Origin: Lentisphaerota bacterium
GTDB taxonomy: Bacteria > Verrucomicrobiota > Lentisphaeria > Victivallales > Victivallaceae
Direction of reading: 5' to 3'
Assembly (NCBI GenBank): GCA_015061545.1
Contig: SUWJ01000003.1
Coordinates: 1-64,000, forward strand
Length of the DNA: 64,000 nucleotides
Positions within the stretch are counted from its first letter, which is position 1. The number at the start of each line of letters is the position of its first letter. Position numbers and translations under genes: made by a program. Below the pieces are notes generated by a model. That model did not search any database. It was not told the origin of the DNA and worked only from the letters and a program-made list of their open reading frames with translations. This document shows positions 51,917 through 61,898 of the stretch, piece by piece.

Positions 51917-53098
51917 ATGGGGACAATCGGAACTCCGCTCAGTCCGAGCGCAACTAAAGTCATGCTGCTGGGTTCAGGCGAACTGGGTAAGGAAGTGGCG
52001 ATCGAGCTGATGCGTCTGGGCGCCGAAGTAGTGGCAGTTGACCGCTATGCCAACGCTCCTGCCATGCAGGTGGCGCACCGTTTTCACGTTATAAATATGC
52101 TGGATGAAGAAGCGCTGCGCACTGTTATCAAGCGCGAACAACCCGATTATATCGTGCCCGAGGTGGAAGCGATTGCCACTCAGGTTCTGCTGCAGGCCGA
52201 AGCTGAAGGTTTTACCGTGATCCCCACCGCCAGAGCGACCAATCTGACCATGAACCGTGAAGGCATCCGCCGGCTGGCGGCAGAGGAACTCAAAGTCAAA
52301 ACTTCGCCTTACCGCTTTGCTTCCACCTACGGCGAATTTAAGGAGGCGGTACAGGCTATCGGCATACCCTGTGTGGTCAAGCCGATCATGAGTTCTTCGG
52401 GCCACGGTCAGAGCGTTATCCGCTGCGAAAGCGATATCGACAAATCCTGGGATATGTCGCAAACCGGCGGCCGCGCCGGTGCAGGACGGGTGATCGTGGA
52501 AGGTTTTATTGACTTTGATTACGAAATAACGCTGCTTACGGTGCGGCATATCAACGGTACCAGCTATCTGGAACCCATCGGGCATCATCAGGTCAACGGC
52601 GATTATCAGGAATCCTGGCAGCCCCAGGCGATGAGCAGCAAGGCGCTGGCAGAAGCGCAGCGTATTGCCGGCTTGGTGACGGGTGCGCTGGGCGGCAGAG
52701 GGATCTTCGGTGTGGAACTTTTTGTCAAAGGTGACGAAGTGATCTTCAGCGAAGTGTCGCCGCGACCCCACGATACGGGCATGGTTACGCTGCTGTCGCA
52801 GGATCTTTCGGAATTTGCGCTGCACGCCCGGGCGATTCTGGGGCTGCCGATACCCAATATTGCGTTCCACGGTCCTTCGGCTTCCAAAGCGGTGGTGGTG
52901 GAAGGCTGCAGCCACGAAGTCAAGTTCAACAATCTGGGTAAAGTGCTGGCTCAGCCCAACACCGCGATCCGCATTTTCGGTAAACCCGAAACCGGCGGAC
53001 ATCGCCGCATGGGCGTATTGCTGGCGCGGGATGAATCGGTGGAAAAAGCGGTGGAACAGGTTATGCAGATGCGCAAAGATCTGGAGATCCAGTTGTAA
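51917..53098 (+). CDS. purT: Formate-dependent phosphoribosylglycinamide formyltransferase
   Basis: PurT makes formyl-GAR in purine synthesis from GAR, formate and ATP. The 393-residue ATP-grasp protein matches along its length: [81 protein letters not shown] and [16 protein letters not shown] precedes the ATG. Its TAA is immediately followed by the GTG of the next gene. Confidence 0.97.
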   Translation: MGTIGTPLSPSATKVMLLGSGELGKEVAIELMRLGAEVVAVDRYANAPAMQVAHRFHVINMLDEEALRTVIKREQPDYIVPEVEAIATQVLLQAEAEGFTVIPTARATNLTMNREGIRRLAAEELKVKTSPYRFASTYGEFKEAVQAIGIPCVVKPIMSSSGHGQSVIRCESDIDKSWDMSQTGGRAGAGRVIVEGFIDFDYEITLLTVRHINGTSYLEPIGHHQVNGDYQESWQPQAMSSKALAEAQRIAGLVTGALGGRGIFGVELFVKGDEVIFSEVSPRPHDTGMVTLLSQDLSEFALHARAILGLPIPNIAFHGPSASKAVVVEGCSHEVKFNNLGKVLAQPNTAIRIFGKPETGGHRRMGVLLARDESVEKAVEQVMQMRKDLEIQL

Positions 53099-54019
53099 GT
53101 GTTGGAGTTTGAAGCGCCGGATTGGCGGCAGCTGCACAGTTCGCTGGCTCGCCGCAGAAGGTTTGCATTTTGTCCTGTTGCTTACTATCTTTATCATGTG
53201 CCGGGGCGTGACGGTTATGCCGATATGCCCGGATCGTGGCGCAATGAACTCTATTGCGCCAAGCATGAGTTGAGCAGTAAAGGCTGGGTTTGGGAGTTTT
53301 TCCGGCGCTCGCTGCATAAATACTATCAGCCTAAAGCCGGATTCAGGCACAATAAATTTGCCGATTTTCTGAAAGAACATTTTGAGTACGAATTTACTCT
53401 GTTGGAAAATGGTGAATATGAGCATGATCCGAAAATCGTTCACCGCGTGACAGAGCTGTACAACAACTCAATGACGCCGGAAGATTTTTATGATCTGGCG
53501 ATTTTGCAGTTGAAACAACTTTTGGAGCATTGGCTCAATACTCCGCTTTACAACTTGCTGAACAAGCTGCCGATGCTGAATTTCAGGCTGGAACCTGACG
53601 GGTTTTGCTGGCAGCTGGGCAGCGTAAATTTTGTTACTGCGCCCGATTTGCTATGGACGGCGGAAGGAAAGTTCAACGTGCTGGATCTGAACAGTTATTG
53701 CAGCAGCGAAGAGCAATTGCGGCACGGCGAGTTGTTCAGAGCATATATCTGGCGTTTTATGCGTATAGCGCCCGAAGTTGTGGCGGTGCATAATTATGAC
53801 TTGCAGACGCTGCAATATACGTTGGTCGGCCGCAGCGGCGAGGATTTCAGAGAAGTTTTTCTGAAACTTGCCGGCGAAGCTGCCATGTGGCGGGATTACC
53901 TGCTGCGTCAGTCGGAAGCTGCCGTGCAGAATAATTGGCTTTATGCGCGCAAAGAGAATTGCCGCTGCTGCCGTTTCAGCGCTGTTTGCCCTGCCAACGG
54001 TGCTGTGATCGAAGAATAA
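53099..54019 (+). CDS. Cas4/RecB-like PD-(D/E)XK nuclease-fold protein with altered active site
   Basis: The 306-residue protein is not firmly identified. The N-terminal FAFCPVAYYLYHV (Cys25) and the C-terminal cluster C-x-C-C-x5-C (Cys288, 290, 291, 297) match the split iron-sulfur ligands of Cas4/AddB-type nucleases. Between them lies APDLLWTAEGKFNVLDLNS, where the nuclease motif normally runs 'D...D/E-x-K'. Asp183 and Asp196 are present, but the Lys is Asn198. It may bind DNA without cutting, or use another residue. GTG start directly after the purT stop. No CRISPR or cas genes are nearby. Confidence 0.6.
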   Translation: MLEFEAPDWRQLHSSLARRRRFAFCPVAYYLYHVPGRDGYADMPGSWRNELYCAKHELSSKGWVWEFFRRSLHKYYQPKAGFRHNKFADFLKEHFEYEFTLLENGEYEHDPKIVHRVTELYNNSMTPEDFYDLAILQLKQLLEHWLNTPLYNLLNKLPMLNFRLEPDGFCWQLGSVNFVTAPDLLWTAEGKFNVLDLNSYCSSEEQLRHGELFRAYIWRFMRIAPEVVAVHNYDLQTLQYTLVGRSGEDFREVFLKLAGEAAMWRDYLLRQSEAAVQNNWLYARKENCRCCRFSAVCPANGAVIEE

Positions 54020-54040
54020 CAAATATACGGAAAGTGGAAA

Positions 54041-55411
54041 ATGAAGAATATAACAATGTCGGATCGGTTTTTATCCTGCCGCACCCTGATCCTTTGGAGT
54101 GTGGTGTTGTTGCTGCTGTGCGGATGCAGCAGTAATAACGCCATTTACGAAACGATGTTCCAGAATACGGTGCAGAAGGCGGGGAAACAAGTCTTTCCTT
54201 CGTTGGTATATATCAAGGTAGTGCAGGAAAATCTGGACAGCGGTCGTCAGAGCAGCGCTTCTTCCAGCGGCAGCGGGGTAATAATTTCTGCCGATGGCGA
54301 AATTGTCACCAACTACCACGTTATCGACAAAGCCGTGTCGATCCGCTGCCTTTTGAACGACGGCAGAGCCTTTGATGCCGAGCTTATCGGCAGCGATAAG
54401 GATACTGATTTGGCATTGCTCAAACTCAAATTGCCCGAAAATACTCCCGATTTACCCTATGCGGAGTTTACCGACCGCAAGATCACCGAAGGCGAATTTG
54501 TTATGGCAATGGGGGCGCCGTGGGGATTGAGCCGCTCCATTTCCATTGGTATCATATCCTGCGCCGACCGCTATCTGCCGGGGCGCAGCGAATACAGTTT
54601 GTGGTATCAGAGCGATGCGGCGATCTCGCCGGGCAACTCCGGCGGACCTATGATCGACACCGACGGCAAGATCGTGGGGATCAATACGCTGGGGATGTTT
54701 TCCGCAGGAGCGCTGGCGTTTACGATTCCTGCCGATACGGTGCAGGTGGTGCTGCCGCGCTTGCGCACCTACGGAAAAGTAAACTGGGCTTGGTTCGGAT
54801 TGCGTTTTCAGCCGCTGAAAGATTTTGAGCGCAATATCTATCTGCCCTATAAGCAGGGAGTGCTGATTGCCGGTACCGAGAGCGGCAGCCCCGCCCGAAA
54901 GGCAGGGTTTGAAGTCAACGATCTGCTGCTGGCGATCAATGGCGAAGCTGTTACTGCGGAAACGGCTGAAGATTTGAGCGGATTGTACCGCAAGCTCGGA
55001 TTGATGAAGTTCGGTCAGCAGGTGGTGTTTACTGTTTTGCGGGAAAATAAAACGCTGGAAATCAGCTGCAATGCCGCCGAAAAGGGCAAAGTCGAGGGCG
55101 AAGAAGTCGCTTGTGAAAAACTGGGATTTACCGCCAAGGCGATCAATCGTTTTGACAATCCCAATCTCTATTTCTACCGCGCCAAAGGGGTGTTCGTTTT
55201 CGGCGTCAAACCCCGCAGTCCAGCTCACCGGGCGGGGGTGATGAAGAACGATATTATTGTGGCGCTGAACAACCGTAATATAACTTCGCTGGAAGAGTTG
55301 CTGGCGTCGTATATGCAGGCAGAACAGAGTGCCGAGCGCAACCGCCGATCAGTCATCAAAGTCATGCGCAACGGTACGGTTATTCAGCTGCCGCTTTACT
55401 GGATGGAATAA
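54041..55411 (+). CDS. HtrA/DegP-type serine protease lipoprotein with two PDZ domains
   Basis: The 456-residue protein has a lipoprotein signal (lipobox ending LCGC, Cys29) and a trypsin-like domain with the full triad: His93 (TNYHVID), Asp123 (DTDLALLK) and Ser200 (SPGNSGGPM). Two PDZ domains follow (about 255-350 and 375-450; GVLIAGTESGSPARKAGFEV and GVKPRSPAHRAGVMKND). It should degrade or refold damaged envelope proteins in the periplasm. It lies 21 bases after the nuclease-fold gene and 23 before a related protein whose triad is lost. Confidence 0.92.
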   Translation: MKNITMSDRFLSCRTLILWSVVLLLLCGCSSNNAIYETMFQNTVQKAGKQVFPSLVYIKVVQENLDSGRQSSASSSGSGVIISADGEIVTNYHVIDKAVSIRCLLNDGRAFDAELIGSDKDTDLALLKLKLPENTPDLPYAEFTDRKITEGEFVMAMGAPWGLSRSISIGIISCADRYLPGRSEYSLWYQSDAAISPGNSGGPMIDTDGKIVGINTLGMFSAGALAFTIPADTVQVVLPRLRTYGKVNWAWFGLRFQPLKDFERNIYLPYKQGVLIAGTESGSPARKAGFEVNDLLLAINGEAVTAETAEDLSGLYRKLGLMKFGQQVVFTVLRENKTLEISCNAAEKGKVEGEEVACEKLGFTAKAINRFDNPNLYFYRAKGVFVFGVKPRSPAHRAGVMKNDIIVALNNRNITSLEELLASYMQAEQSAERNRRSVIKVMRNGTVIQLPLYWME

Positions 55412-55434
55412 TTTAACGAAAGGTTGGGTCAATT

Positions 55435-57561
55435 ATGCAGTTGCTTCGTTTCAAACTGTTGTCGGTGCTGCTGACAACAGCGGCATGGTGCAGCGTCAGC
55501 GCAGCTTTGGAACTGGCTGAGGTGCAGAAAAAGTTTCAAGCATCTCAGGTGGATGTGGTATATAAACTTCAATACGATGCCCGTGGTGAGGCAACTCCGG
55601 CAATCGGGATATTGTGCAGCGCGTGCAATGCTTTTCATGACGGGAATCCGGCTGAATTACTCGAAGACGGCCGCGATCTGCAGCTTAACGGCTATGTGGT
55701 GGCGCCCGCACAGGTGGTGATCCCCAATATTTTTATTGAACCTGATATGGTAAAAGAGCTGATCGTACAGCAGGGCGGCGAACGGGTTAAAGCCAAAGTG
55801 CTTACGGTTTATCCTGAACAGGGGGCAATGCTTTTACAGCTGGATAGCCCTTTGAAGGATTGCATCCCGCTTAAATTCAGTTCCGGAGAAAAGCCGAAAG
55901 GCGCATTTTATACTTACAGTCGAATTTGCGAAGATGGTTTCTGGCGCAGTCGCCTTAAACCTTTTGCCCCTGATTCAGGGCAGGAGTTCGTTCCGGAAGG
56001 CGTCTATCGGGGATTGCCCGGCTTTTCGCTGATACTGGATGCCCAGGGCAATGCTGTTTCCATTTTGGGTAACAGCAACAGCAGCAACCGTGCCGATGAA
56101 TGGCGCGAAGTATATACCAAATGGCAGGGGATTCCGTGGGAAAAGCTGGAACAGGATCGTGCTCATTTGCTGCGGGAACTGGAAAAATCGGTTTTTCCTG
56201 CAACAGTTTTTTTCAAGGAACAGAATATTTCGCGGCGTACCCGCTTGCAGTACGGCGAACCGATCATGGAAATTTCCGGCTGCGCATTTGTCCTGCCCGA
56301 CGGCAAATTGGTAATGCCGCTTTTGCTGACTCCTCAGCAGCATGGTTTGATCAAAAACATTCTGCTGCATCTGCCTTCGGGCGATGTGGAGGCAAAAATT
56401 GAGTCGATAATGAAAAACTTCGGTTTGGCTGTATTGGCTCCGCAACAGAAGATTGTGCTGCCGCCGATCGCGCCCGCAGCAGCAAGTTTGAGTCAGTTTG
56501 TCGGCAAGATGGTTTGGAGCGCAGGGGTGAATATTTACAACCGTAAACTCGGTTTCAGGATATACTGCGATGTGCTGGGCAAAATCAGCCGCGGTTATCG
56601 CAACCACAGTTTCGGCGGGGCGTTTAAACTCAACAGCGATATGTTTGTTTTTTCGCTGGACGGCGAAAAACTGCTGGGGGTGAATATCCCCGTTCGCGCT
56701 TTTGATTATCAGCGGGAACTGCCGCTGCTGGACAGCGGGGAGCTGACCGCTTTGCTGAATGATAAACAGGAATGTCTGAGCGCTTCGGCAATGAGTACGC
56801 CTGCTGAGGAAACTGCCGATATGGGTATAGAGTATCAGCCGATGAATCAGGAGCTTGCCAAGTCAATGAATCTGGAGCATTTTACCCGCAACGGCAGCGA
56901 AGGGCTGCTGATAAGCTATGTTTATCCGGGCAGTACCGCCCAAAAAATCGGCTTGAAAGCAGGCGATGTATTGCTTAAACTGCTGCTGCCCAACGGCGGC
57001 AAACCCATCCGGCTGGAAGGACGTTCCTACGCCGGTGATGAAGAAGTACAATTTCCGTGGGAAGAACTTGACCGTATCCCGGAAATGTATTTCAGCGAGA
57101 TCCCTGAACCGTGGAAAGGGGTGAATACGCCGTTGAACAGCCGTTTAAACAGTATCGGCATCGGGCAGAAGCTGCAGATGATTGCCATATGCAGCGGCAA
57201 ACTGACCACGAAGGAGTTTACCATTGCCGCCGCTCCGATCCATTACGAAGTTGCTGCCGCCAGCCGTTCCGAGTCCTGGGGCTGGGAAGTGCGCAATATG
57301 ACTTACGAGGTGCGGCGGTATTTCCGCATGGGGCGGAGCAAAGCAGGCGTGATCGTGGCAGATGTATTTGCCGGTTCTCCTGCCTCCACTGCCGGTTTGC
57401 GCCCGTTCGAGATCATAACAGCGGTCAACGATCGGAGCGTACATAATGTTGAGGAGTTCAACGCCGCGCTCAAAGGAGCCGCTGAGGTGCGTTTGTCCGT
57501 CCGCCGTCTGGCAACTGAACGGGTGATAACGGTAAAACCCAAAACCGGGCCGAGATTGTAA
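55435..57561 (+). CDS. Secreted HtrA-like pseudoprotease with two PDZ domains
   Basis: The 708-residue protein has a signal peptide (to about residue 23). Two regions resemble trypsin-like cores without a catalytic triad. In the first (about 30-220), NGYVVAPAQVVI, YPEQGAMLLQLDSP and GLPGFSLILDAQGNAVSI replace the His, Asp and Ser segments. In the second (about 250-420), CAFVLPDGKLVMPLLLTP, FGLAVLAPQ and FGGAFKLNSDMFVFSLDGE do so. Two PDZ domains follow (about 480-560, 645-700: GVIVADVFAGSPASTAG). The resemblance is by pattern, not alignment. It probably binds rather than cuts, perhaps assisting the active HtrA next to it. Confidence 0.7.
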   Translation: MQLLRFKLLSVLLTTAAWCSVSAALELAEVQKKFQASQVDVVYKLQYDARGEATPAIGILCSACNAFHDGNPAELLEDGRDLQLNGYVVAPAQVVIPNIFIEPDMVKELIVQQGGERVKAKVLTVYPEQGAMLLQLDSPLKDCIPLKFSSGEKPKGAFYTYSRICEDGFWRSRLKPFAPDSGQEFVPEGVYRGLPGFSLILDAQGNAVSILGNSNSSNRADEWREVYTKWQGIPWEKLEQDRAHLLRELEKSVFPATVFFKEQNISRRTRLQYGEPIMEISGCAFVLPDGKLVMPLLLTPQQHGLIKNILLHLPSGDVEAKIESIMKNFGLAVLAPQQKIVLPPIAPAAASLSQFVGKMVWSAGVNIYNRKLGFRIYCDVLGKISRGYRNHSFGGAFKLNSDMFVFSLDGEKLLGVNIPVRAFDYQRELPLLDSGELTALLNDKQECLSASAMSTPAEETADMGIEYQPMNQELAKSMNLEHFTRNGSEGLLISYVYPGSTAQKIGLKAGDVLLKLLLPNGGKPIRLEGRSYAGDEEVQFPWEELDRIPEMYFSEIPEPWKGVNTPLNSRLNSIGIGQKLQMIAICSGKLTTKEFTIAAAPIHYEVAAASRSESWGWEVRNMTYEVRRYFRMGRSKAGVIVADVFAGSPASTAGLRPFEIITAVNDRSVHNVEEFNAALKGAAEVRLSVRRLATERVITVKPKTGPRL

Positions 57562-57596
57562 CAATTTTACAGGCAACAGTAACAGGGAAATGAGAT

Positions 57597-59153
57597 ATGA
57601 CAGATGAAAGATCCAGCGCAGTTCAATGGGGAATGTCGCGCTCCGATATGATCGTTTTCCCCATTGGTGCAACCGAACAGCACGGACCGCATCTGCCCGT
57701 GAATACCGACAGCGTACTGGCAGAATACTTTGGTCGTAAGATCGCCGATTACTTTGATTGTGCCATGCTGCCGGTGCAGAGTATTGCCAGCAGTTTGGAA
57801 CACTCCGGGTGGCGGGGGAGCTTTTCGCTGCGTCCGCAAACGTTGATTTCGCTGGTACACGATATTGCCGAAGAAGCCGAGCGCCAGAATTATACGGTTA
57901 TGATCATCGTTACCGGGCACGGCGGAAACTTTCCGCTGGGACCCGCCTGCCGCGACTGGAACCGGCGCGACCGCAAGCTGAAACTGCTGCTGGTCTATCC
58001 GTTTATACACGCCGACAGCATGATGCGCAAGGATCGCATGGATATACACTCAGGCGAATACGAAACTGCCGTAATGCGCTATATAAGCGGTGCAGAGCTG
58101 GCATTTAACGGCGATTATATCTGCGGTAATCAGAGCTTTTTGAAGCAATCAGATTTGAATACCTTCGGTATGGGGCACTTGAATCCTCACGGTATAATCG
58201 GTTATCCGGCCGATGCCGATTTGAGTCTGGGCAGACGCCTGACGGAACATCTGATCACCGCTTCGATTCAGGAAGTTGAAGAGCGCTTGGCGCTGCTGGC
58301 CAAATCTCCCCGTTACTGCGGCAGCGGCGGATTGTATTTAAGGCAATGCACCCGCGAGGATATGCCGCAGCTGCGGGAGCTGATTGCCAGGGTGGGGTGG
58401 AATCAGATCGACCGCGATTTTGAAAATTTCCTCGATCATGGCGAAATCTGGAGCATGATCCATTTGAACCGTCCCGTGGGCTGCGGAGCTTGGATAAAGC
58501 GCTCCGGCGATATTGCTTGGATCGGAATGGTCATAACCCTGCCTGAATGGCGCGGCTGCGGCATTGCTCCGCAGATCATGGGCAAACTTATTGAACGCAG
58601 CAGCCATTTGAAATATCATCTGCTGGATGCCTCGGCGATGGGCGAAAAGGTTTACCGCAAAATGGGTTTTGCTGATATGTACAAAGTTACCCGCATGAAG
58701 CTGCCGCAAAAATTAACTCCTCCGAAGGATTGTTCTCTGCAATGGCAGCAATTCAAAGGCGCGGCGGCTGATCTGCCCTGGACGGACAACTGCGACCCCA
58801 TGATTGACCGGCTTTTACAGCAAAATCCCGAAACGTTTTACTGCGGAAGCCTCAACGGCAGGATCGTTGCCTGGTTTGCACTCCGTCCCGGACGCAAATC
58901 TCAGCATATGGGACCGTTGTATGCGCAGGATCATCAGGCGGCAGCTTCGGCAGCTGCCTATGCTGTATCGGTTGCAGGAGCGGGGGAGCTGACGATAGAT
59001 ATTATGAATTATCAGACGGAATTTTTCCGGTATTTGCAGGACAACGGTTCTGAATTATGTCGGGATTTTCTGCGGATGTCGCTGCCGGAAATTGCTGCAG
59101 AACGGATGCAGTCGGAAAATATGTTCGCCGCCGTCGGGCCGGAATACGGTTGA
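57597..59153 (+). CDS. Creatininase-family amidohydrolase fused to two GNAT-like domains
   Basis: This 518-residue protein has three parts. Residues 1-240 match creatininase/MftE amidohydrolases, with metal ligands Glu27, His29 and Asp38 (GATEQHGPHLPVNTDS), VTGHGGN and IHSGEYETA. Residues about 250-385 form a GNAT acetyltransferase domain, with VITLPEWRGCGIAPQIMGKL as the acetyl-CoA loop. Residues about 395-510 resemble a second GNAT-like domain of the Acetyltransf_18 kind (WFALRPG, MGPLYAQDHQAA). Neither substrate nor product can be named. A role joining hydrolysis and acetylation of one small molecule is plausible. It converges on the kinase gene 32 bases away, with no clear terminator between. 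Confidence 0.8.
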   Translation: MTDERSSAVQWGMSRSDMIVFPIGATEQHGPHLPVNTDSVLAEYFGRKIADYFDCAMLPVQSIASSLEHSGWRGSFSLRPQTLISLVHDIAEEAERQNYTVMIIVTGHGGNFPLGPACRDWNRRDRKLKLLLVYPFIHADSMMRKDRMDIHSGEYETAVMRYISGAELAFNGDYICGNQSFLKQSDLNTFGMGHLNPHGIIGYPADADLSLGRRLTEHLITASIQEVEERLALLAKSPRYCGSGGLYLRQCTREDMPQLRELIARVGWNQIDRDFENFLDHGEIWSMIHLNRPVGCGAWIKRSGDIAWIGMVITLPEWRGCGIAPQIMGKLIERSSHLKYHLLDASAMGEKVYRKMGFADMYKVTRMKLPQKLTPPKDCSLQWQQFKGAAADLPWTDNCDPMIDRLLQQNPETFYCGSLNGRIVAWFALRPGRKSQHMGPLYAQDHQAAASAAAYAVSVAGAGELTIDIMNYQTEFFRYLQDNGSELCRDFLRMSLPEIAAERMQSENMFAAVGPEYG

Positions 59154-59185
59154 GCCGCTGCCGGGCAAAACAAGCTGAATTGAGA

Positions 59186-61798
59186 TCATCTCGGCAAATC
59201 CACCACACAGCGGAAGCCGGTATCGGAGAGATCAAAGTTGTACGAGTGCGCCGCCGCGCGGGCAAAACGCTGGGAGAGTTTGAAACTTCCCCCCTTGGCG
59301 GTGTAGTATTGACGGCTGCCCGGATTGGTCACCAGTTCCCGCGCGTTGCCGGTCATATCGTAAACTCCGTAGACCGATTTGTCCAATGGGTAAGAGGCTG
59401 CCGTTACGGGTACCGAACGGACAACTGCGGAGCTGTCGCTGCTTACACAGGCGTGATTATCGAAGTATTCTGAACCCCACACATAATCCCTGCCATCGAC
59501 TCCGCGGGCTGCTTTTTCCCACTCCAGCGCGGTAGGCAACCGATAGTTCAGAGAACTTTTGCCGCTCATATAACTGCAATAGGCTTCGGCGGCTTCGCTG
59601 GTGACACCGATTACCGGCATCAACGGCAGATAAGGAGCCAGCAAATTGCCCTGATCGTCCCACAACGGCACCAGCTGGCGGCCGGTGGGGGCGTTGACTC
59701 TGGCGCGGTAGCGTTCGCGCAAATTTTTATCTTCGATGGATTTCCAGAACTCCAGATATTCGGCGATCGTCACTTCGTTGCGGGCAATAAAGAATCCGGG
59801 CAGCTGGGTGCGCGCCTGCTGGTCGTCGAAGGTGCGCTCGCCGAAGATAAAACTGCCGCCGGGTATGTAGATCATATTATCGGGGAAGCGGGCGGGAATA
59901 TCCAGTTTCAGGATCTCCTGCTGATCCCGCTCCACCGCTACAGGAAACTGCATTATCTTGCGGTTGCCGCGTTGGGCGGTAATAAGGTAAAGCCCCGCCT
60001 GAAGAGTGTTCACTTCGGGCGCAGTTTTCAAAATAAGCGGCATTGGTTCTGCGCTTTCAGAGGGTTTTTCCGGATCGTTATTCTGCAATTTTACCGCCGA
60101 GAGCTGAACATCGGCAGGAGTGATGCTCACCGAGAGTTCGCCTTCATTTTTTTCGATCATTTCCACCTTGCGCCGCAGATCGGGGCTGTATTCCATGATT
60201 TTTTCTGAAAGATTTTCGGGCAGCTGATGAAAACGCTCCGCCGCCTGATCCAGCAGCGATTCATGGTTTACCGCCAGCGCAAACTGCACCTGATTGGTCA
60301 TCAGCCGGGTGAAAAGCGGAATCAATTTGGCTTTGTCGATATTGAGCTGCGCAAGATACAGCAGATCTTCCCACGCGTTGTTGCAGGAAATGGTAAACTC
60401 ATTGCCCGCTTGCAGAAAACGGCGGCGCAGCGCATCGGCATTGCCGTAGGTTTCGGTTTTGCCCGTCTGGGTAAAAATGTCGTTGAGCTTGTTGCGGGCG
60501 GAAGTTGCCATATTGCGGGAACTTTCGCAATTATCCAGCGAGTTGAGTACATTGCTCATTACGGTTTGGGCTTCCAGATGATTCTGCAGCGCCAGCGTAG
60601 CGTTCCACGCCGCCAGCGTCAGCAGCGCTGCCAGCAGCGTTACCGGCACCAGCGGGCGGCGGCGGATAAGTTTGAAAAAGCGGTAAAGCGGCAGCGGCGA
60701 GTATGCCGATACAGGATATTTTGCCAGATGATTACGCACGTCCGACAGCAGCGCGATCACCGTTTTATATCGGCGGGATTTATCGTGATCCATCGCTTTC
60801 AGGGTGATTGCTTCCAGCTCGAATGGTATCCGGCGGCGGGGGGCGCGGCGGCGGGGGCGCAGAAATTTGCGGTACACCACGTCGCGCATCAGCTGGGTCA
60901 CGGTGGACGCTCCATCGTAGGGCGACTGCTCCCAGGTCAGGATCGAATAGAGGATCGTACCCAGCGCGTAAACATCGGTCTGCTCATCCACATCGGCGGT
61001 GGTTCCCGTTACCTGTTCAGGCGCCATAAAGGCGGGCGTGCCGCTGATTTTGTTGAGGGATTCCTCGTTCTCATCGGCGCCGGGATCTTCGGGCAGGGCG
61101 CCCAGTTCGATCTTGCGGGCGCTGTTGGAGTTATCGTTCTCTTTGCGGTAGATCGCCAAACCCCAGTCGGCAATAAACACTTCCCCGTAATCCCCCACCA
61201 TGATATTGGCAGGTTTCAAATCGCGGTGGATGATCCCCTTGCTGTGGGCAAAAGCCACTCCGTTGCAGATGGATACAAAAATTTCCAGCAACCGTTGCCG
61301 CGTATAGGTTTTGATGGTTTCCGGATCGTTTTCCTTGAGTTTGTGCAAGATATTCGCCAGCGTAACGCCTTCCACCCGCTTCATGGTAAAATACGCCCCC
61401 GCATCGTCGAACACCCCCAGCTGATGCACCGGGATCACATTGGGGTGGTCGATCTGGGCGGTGATGCGCGCTTCGCGGATAAATCCGGTAACGTAATTGA
61501 GCTGGTTGCGGTACGCCGGGCGCAGGATCTTGATGGCGATTTCGCGGTGCAGCACGGGGTCGTGAGCCGAAAAAACCGTACCGATGCCGCCAATGCCGAT
61601 CGTGACCATATTTTGCAGAACGCCAATGGTCGGCTCGCTGTCGGAGCCCAGCATCTTTTTCAGTTCTTCGTCAGTAATTTCATTGCCATGACTGTCCGAA
61701 AGCGGCGGAGCCATAATGGTTTTACCGCCCAGAGTTTCAATTTCAGGCTCTGCATTGTTAAGCGGCAGATCAAAATTTTCGTCAAAGGCTTTCTTCAT
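59186..61798 (-). CDS. Membrane Ser/Thr protein kinase with C-terminal FGE/SUMF1-type domain
   Basis: The 870-residue protein has an N-terminal kinase (about 60-370): glycine loop IGIGGIGTVF, Lys90, Glu109, HRDLKPANIM (191-200) and DWG at 211-213 in place of DFG. A membrane helix follows (about 385-410), then a helical extracytoplasmic region (about 410-620) and a formylglycine-generating-enzyme-type domain (about 640-868, ending DTGFRCV). The last often binds ligands rather than oxidising Cys. It probably senses an outside signal and phosphorylates proteins inside. GGAA-rich ribosome site. It is downstream of the coiled-coil gene by 100 bases. Confidence 0.9.
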   Translation of the reverse strand: MKKAFDENFDLPLNNAEPEIETLGGKTIMAPPLSDSHGNEITDEELKKMLGSDSEPTIGVLQNMVTIGIGGIGTVFSAHDPVLHREIAIKILRPAYRNQLNYVTGFIREARITAQIDHPNVIPVHQLGVFDDAGAYFTMKRVEGVTLANILHKLKENDPETIKTYTRQRLLEIFVSICNGVAFAHSKGIIHRDLKPANIMVGDYGEVFIADWGLAIYRKENDNSNSARKIELGALPEDPGADENEESLNKISGTPAFMAPEQVTGTTADVDEQTDVYALGTILYSILTWEQSPYDGASTVTQLMRDVVYRKFLRPRRRAPRRRIPFELEAITLKAMDHDKSRRYKTVIALLSDVRNHLAKYPVSAYSPLPLYRFFKLIRRRPLVPVTLLAALLTLAAWNATLALQNHLEAQTVMSNVLNSLDNCESSRNMATSARNKLNDIFTQTGKTETYGNADALRRRFLQAGNEFTISCNNAWEDLLYLAQLNIDKAKLIPLFTRLMTNQVQFALAVNHESLLDQAAERFHQLPENLSEKIMEYSPDLRRKVEMIEKNEGELSVSITPADVQLSAVKLQNNDPEKPSESAEPMPLILKTAPEVNTLQAGLYLITAQRGNRKIMQFPVAVERDQQEILKLDIPARFPDNMIYIPGGSFIFGERTFDDQQARTQLPGFFIARNEVTIAEYLEFWKSIEDKNLRERYRARVNAPTGRQLVPLWDDQGNLLAPYLPLMPVIGVTSEAAEAYCSYMSGKSSLNYRLPTALEWEKAARGVDGRDYVWGSEYFDNHACVSSDSSAVVRSVPVTAASYPLDKSVYGVYDMTGNARELVTNPGSRQYYTAKGGSFKLSQRFARAAAHSYNFDLSDTGFRCVVDLPR

Positions 61799-61898
61799 AA
61801 ATATTCTTTCCTGCGGCGAAACGCGGTTCAGTTTTTACGCCGGTTCCGGCTGAATGAGCGCTGCTTTGCCGGGCTGACAATGCTTGAATCAGCAGAAC

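Noticed and set aside
53099-54019. CRISPR-associated Cas4 assignment
   Set aside because: No CRISPR repeats or cas1/cas2-like genes occur in the window. The active-site Lys is missing, so only a fold-level call is justified.
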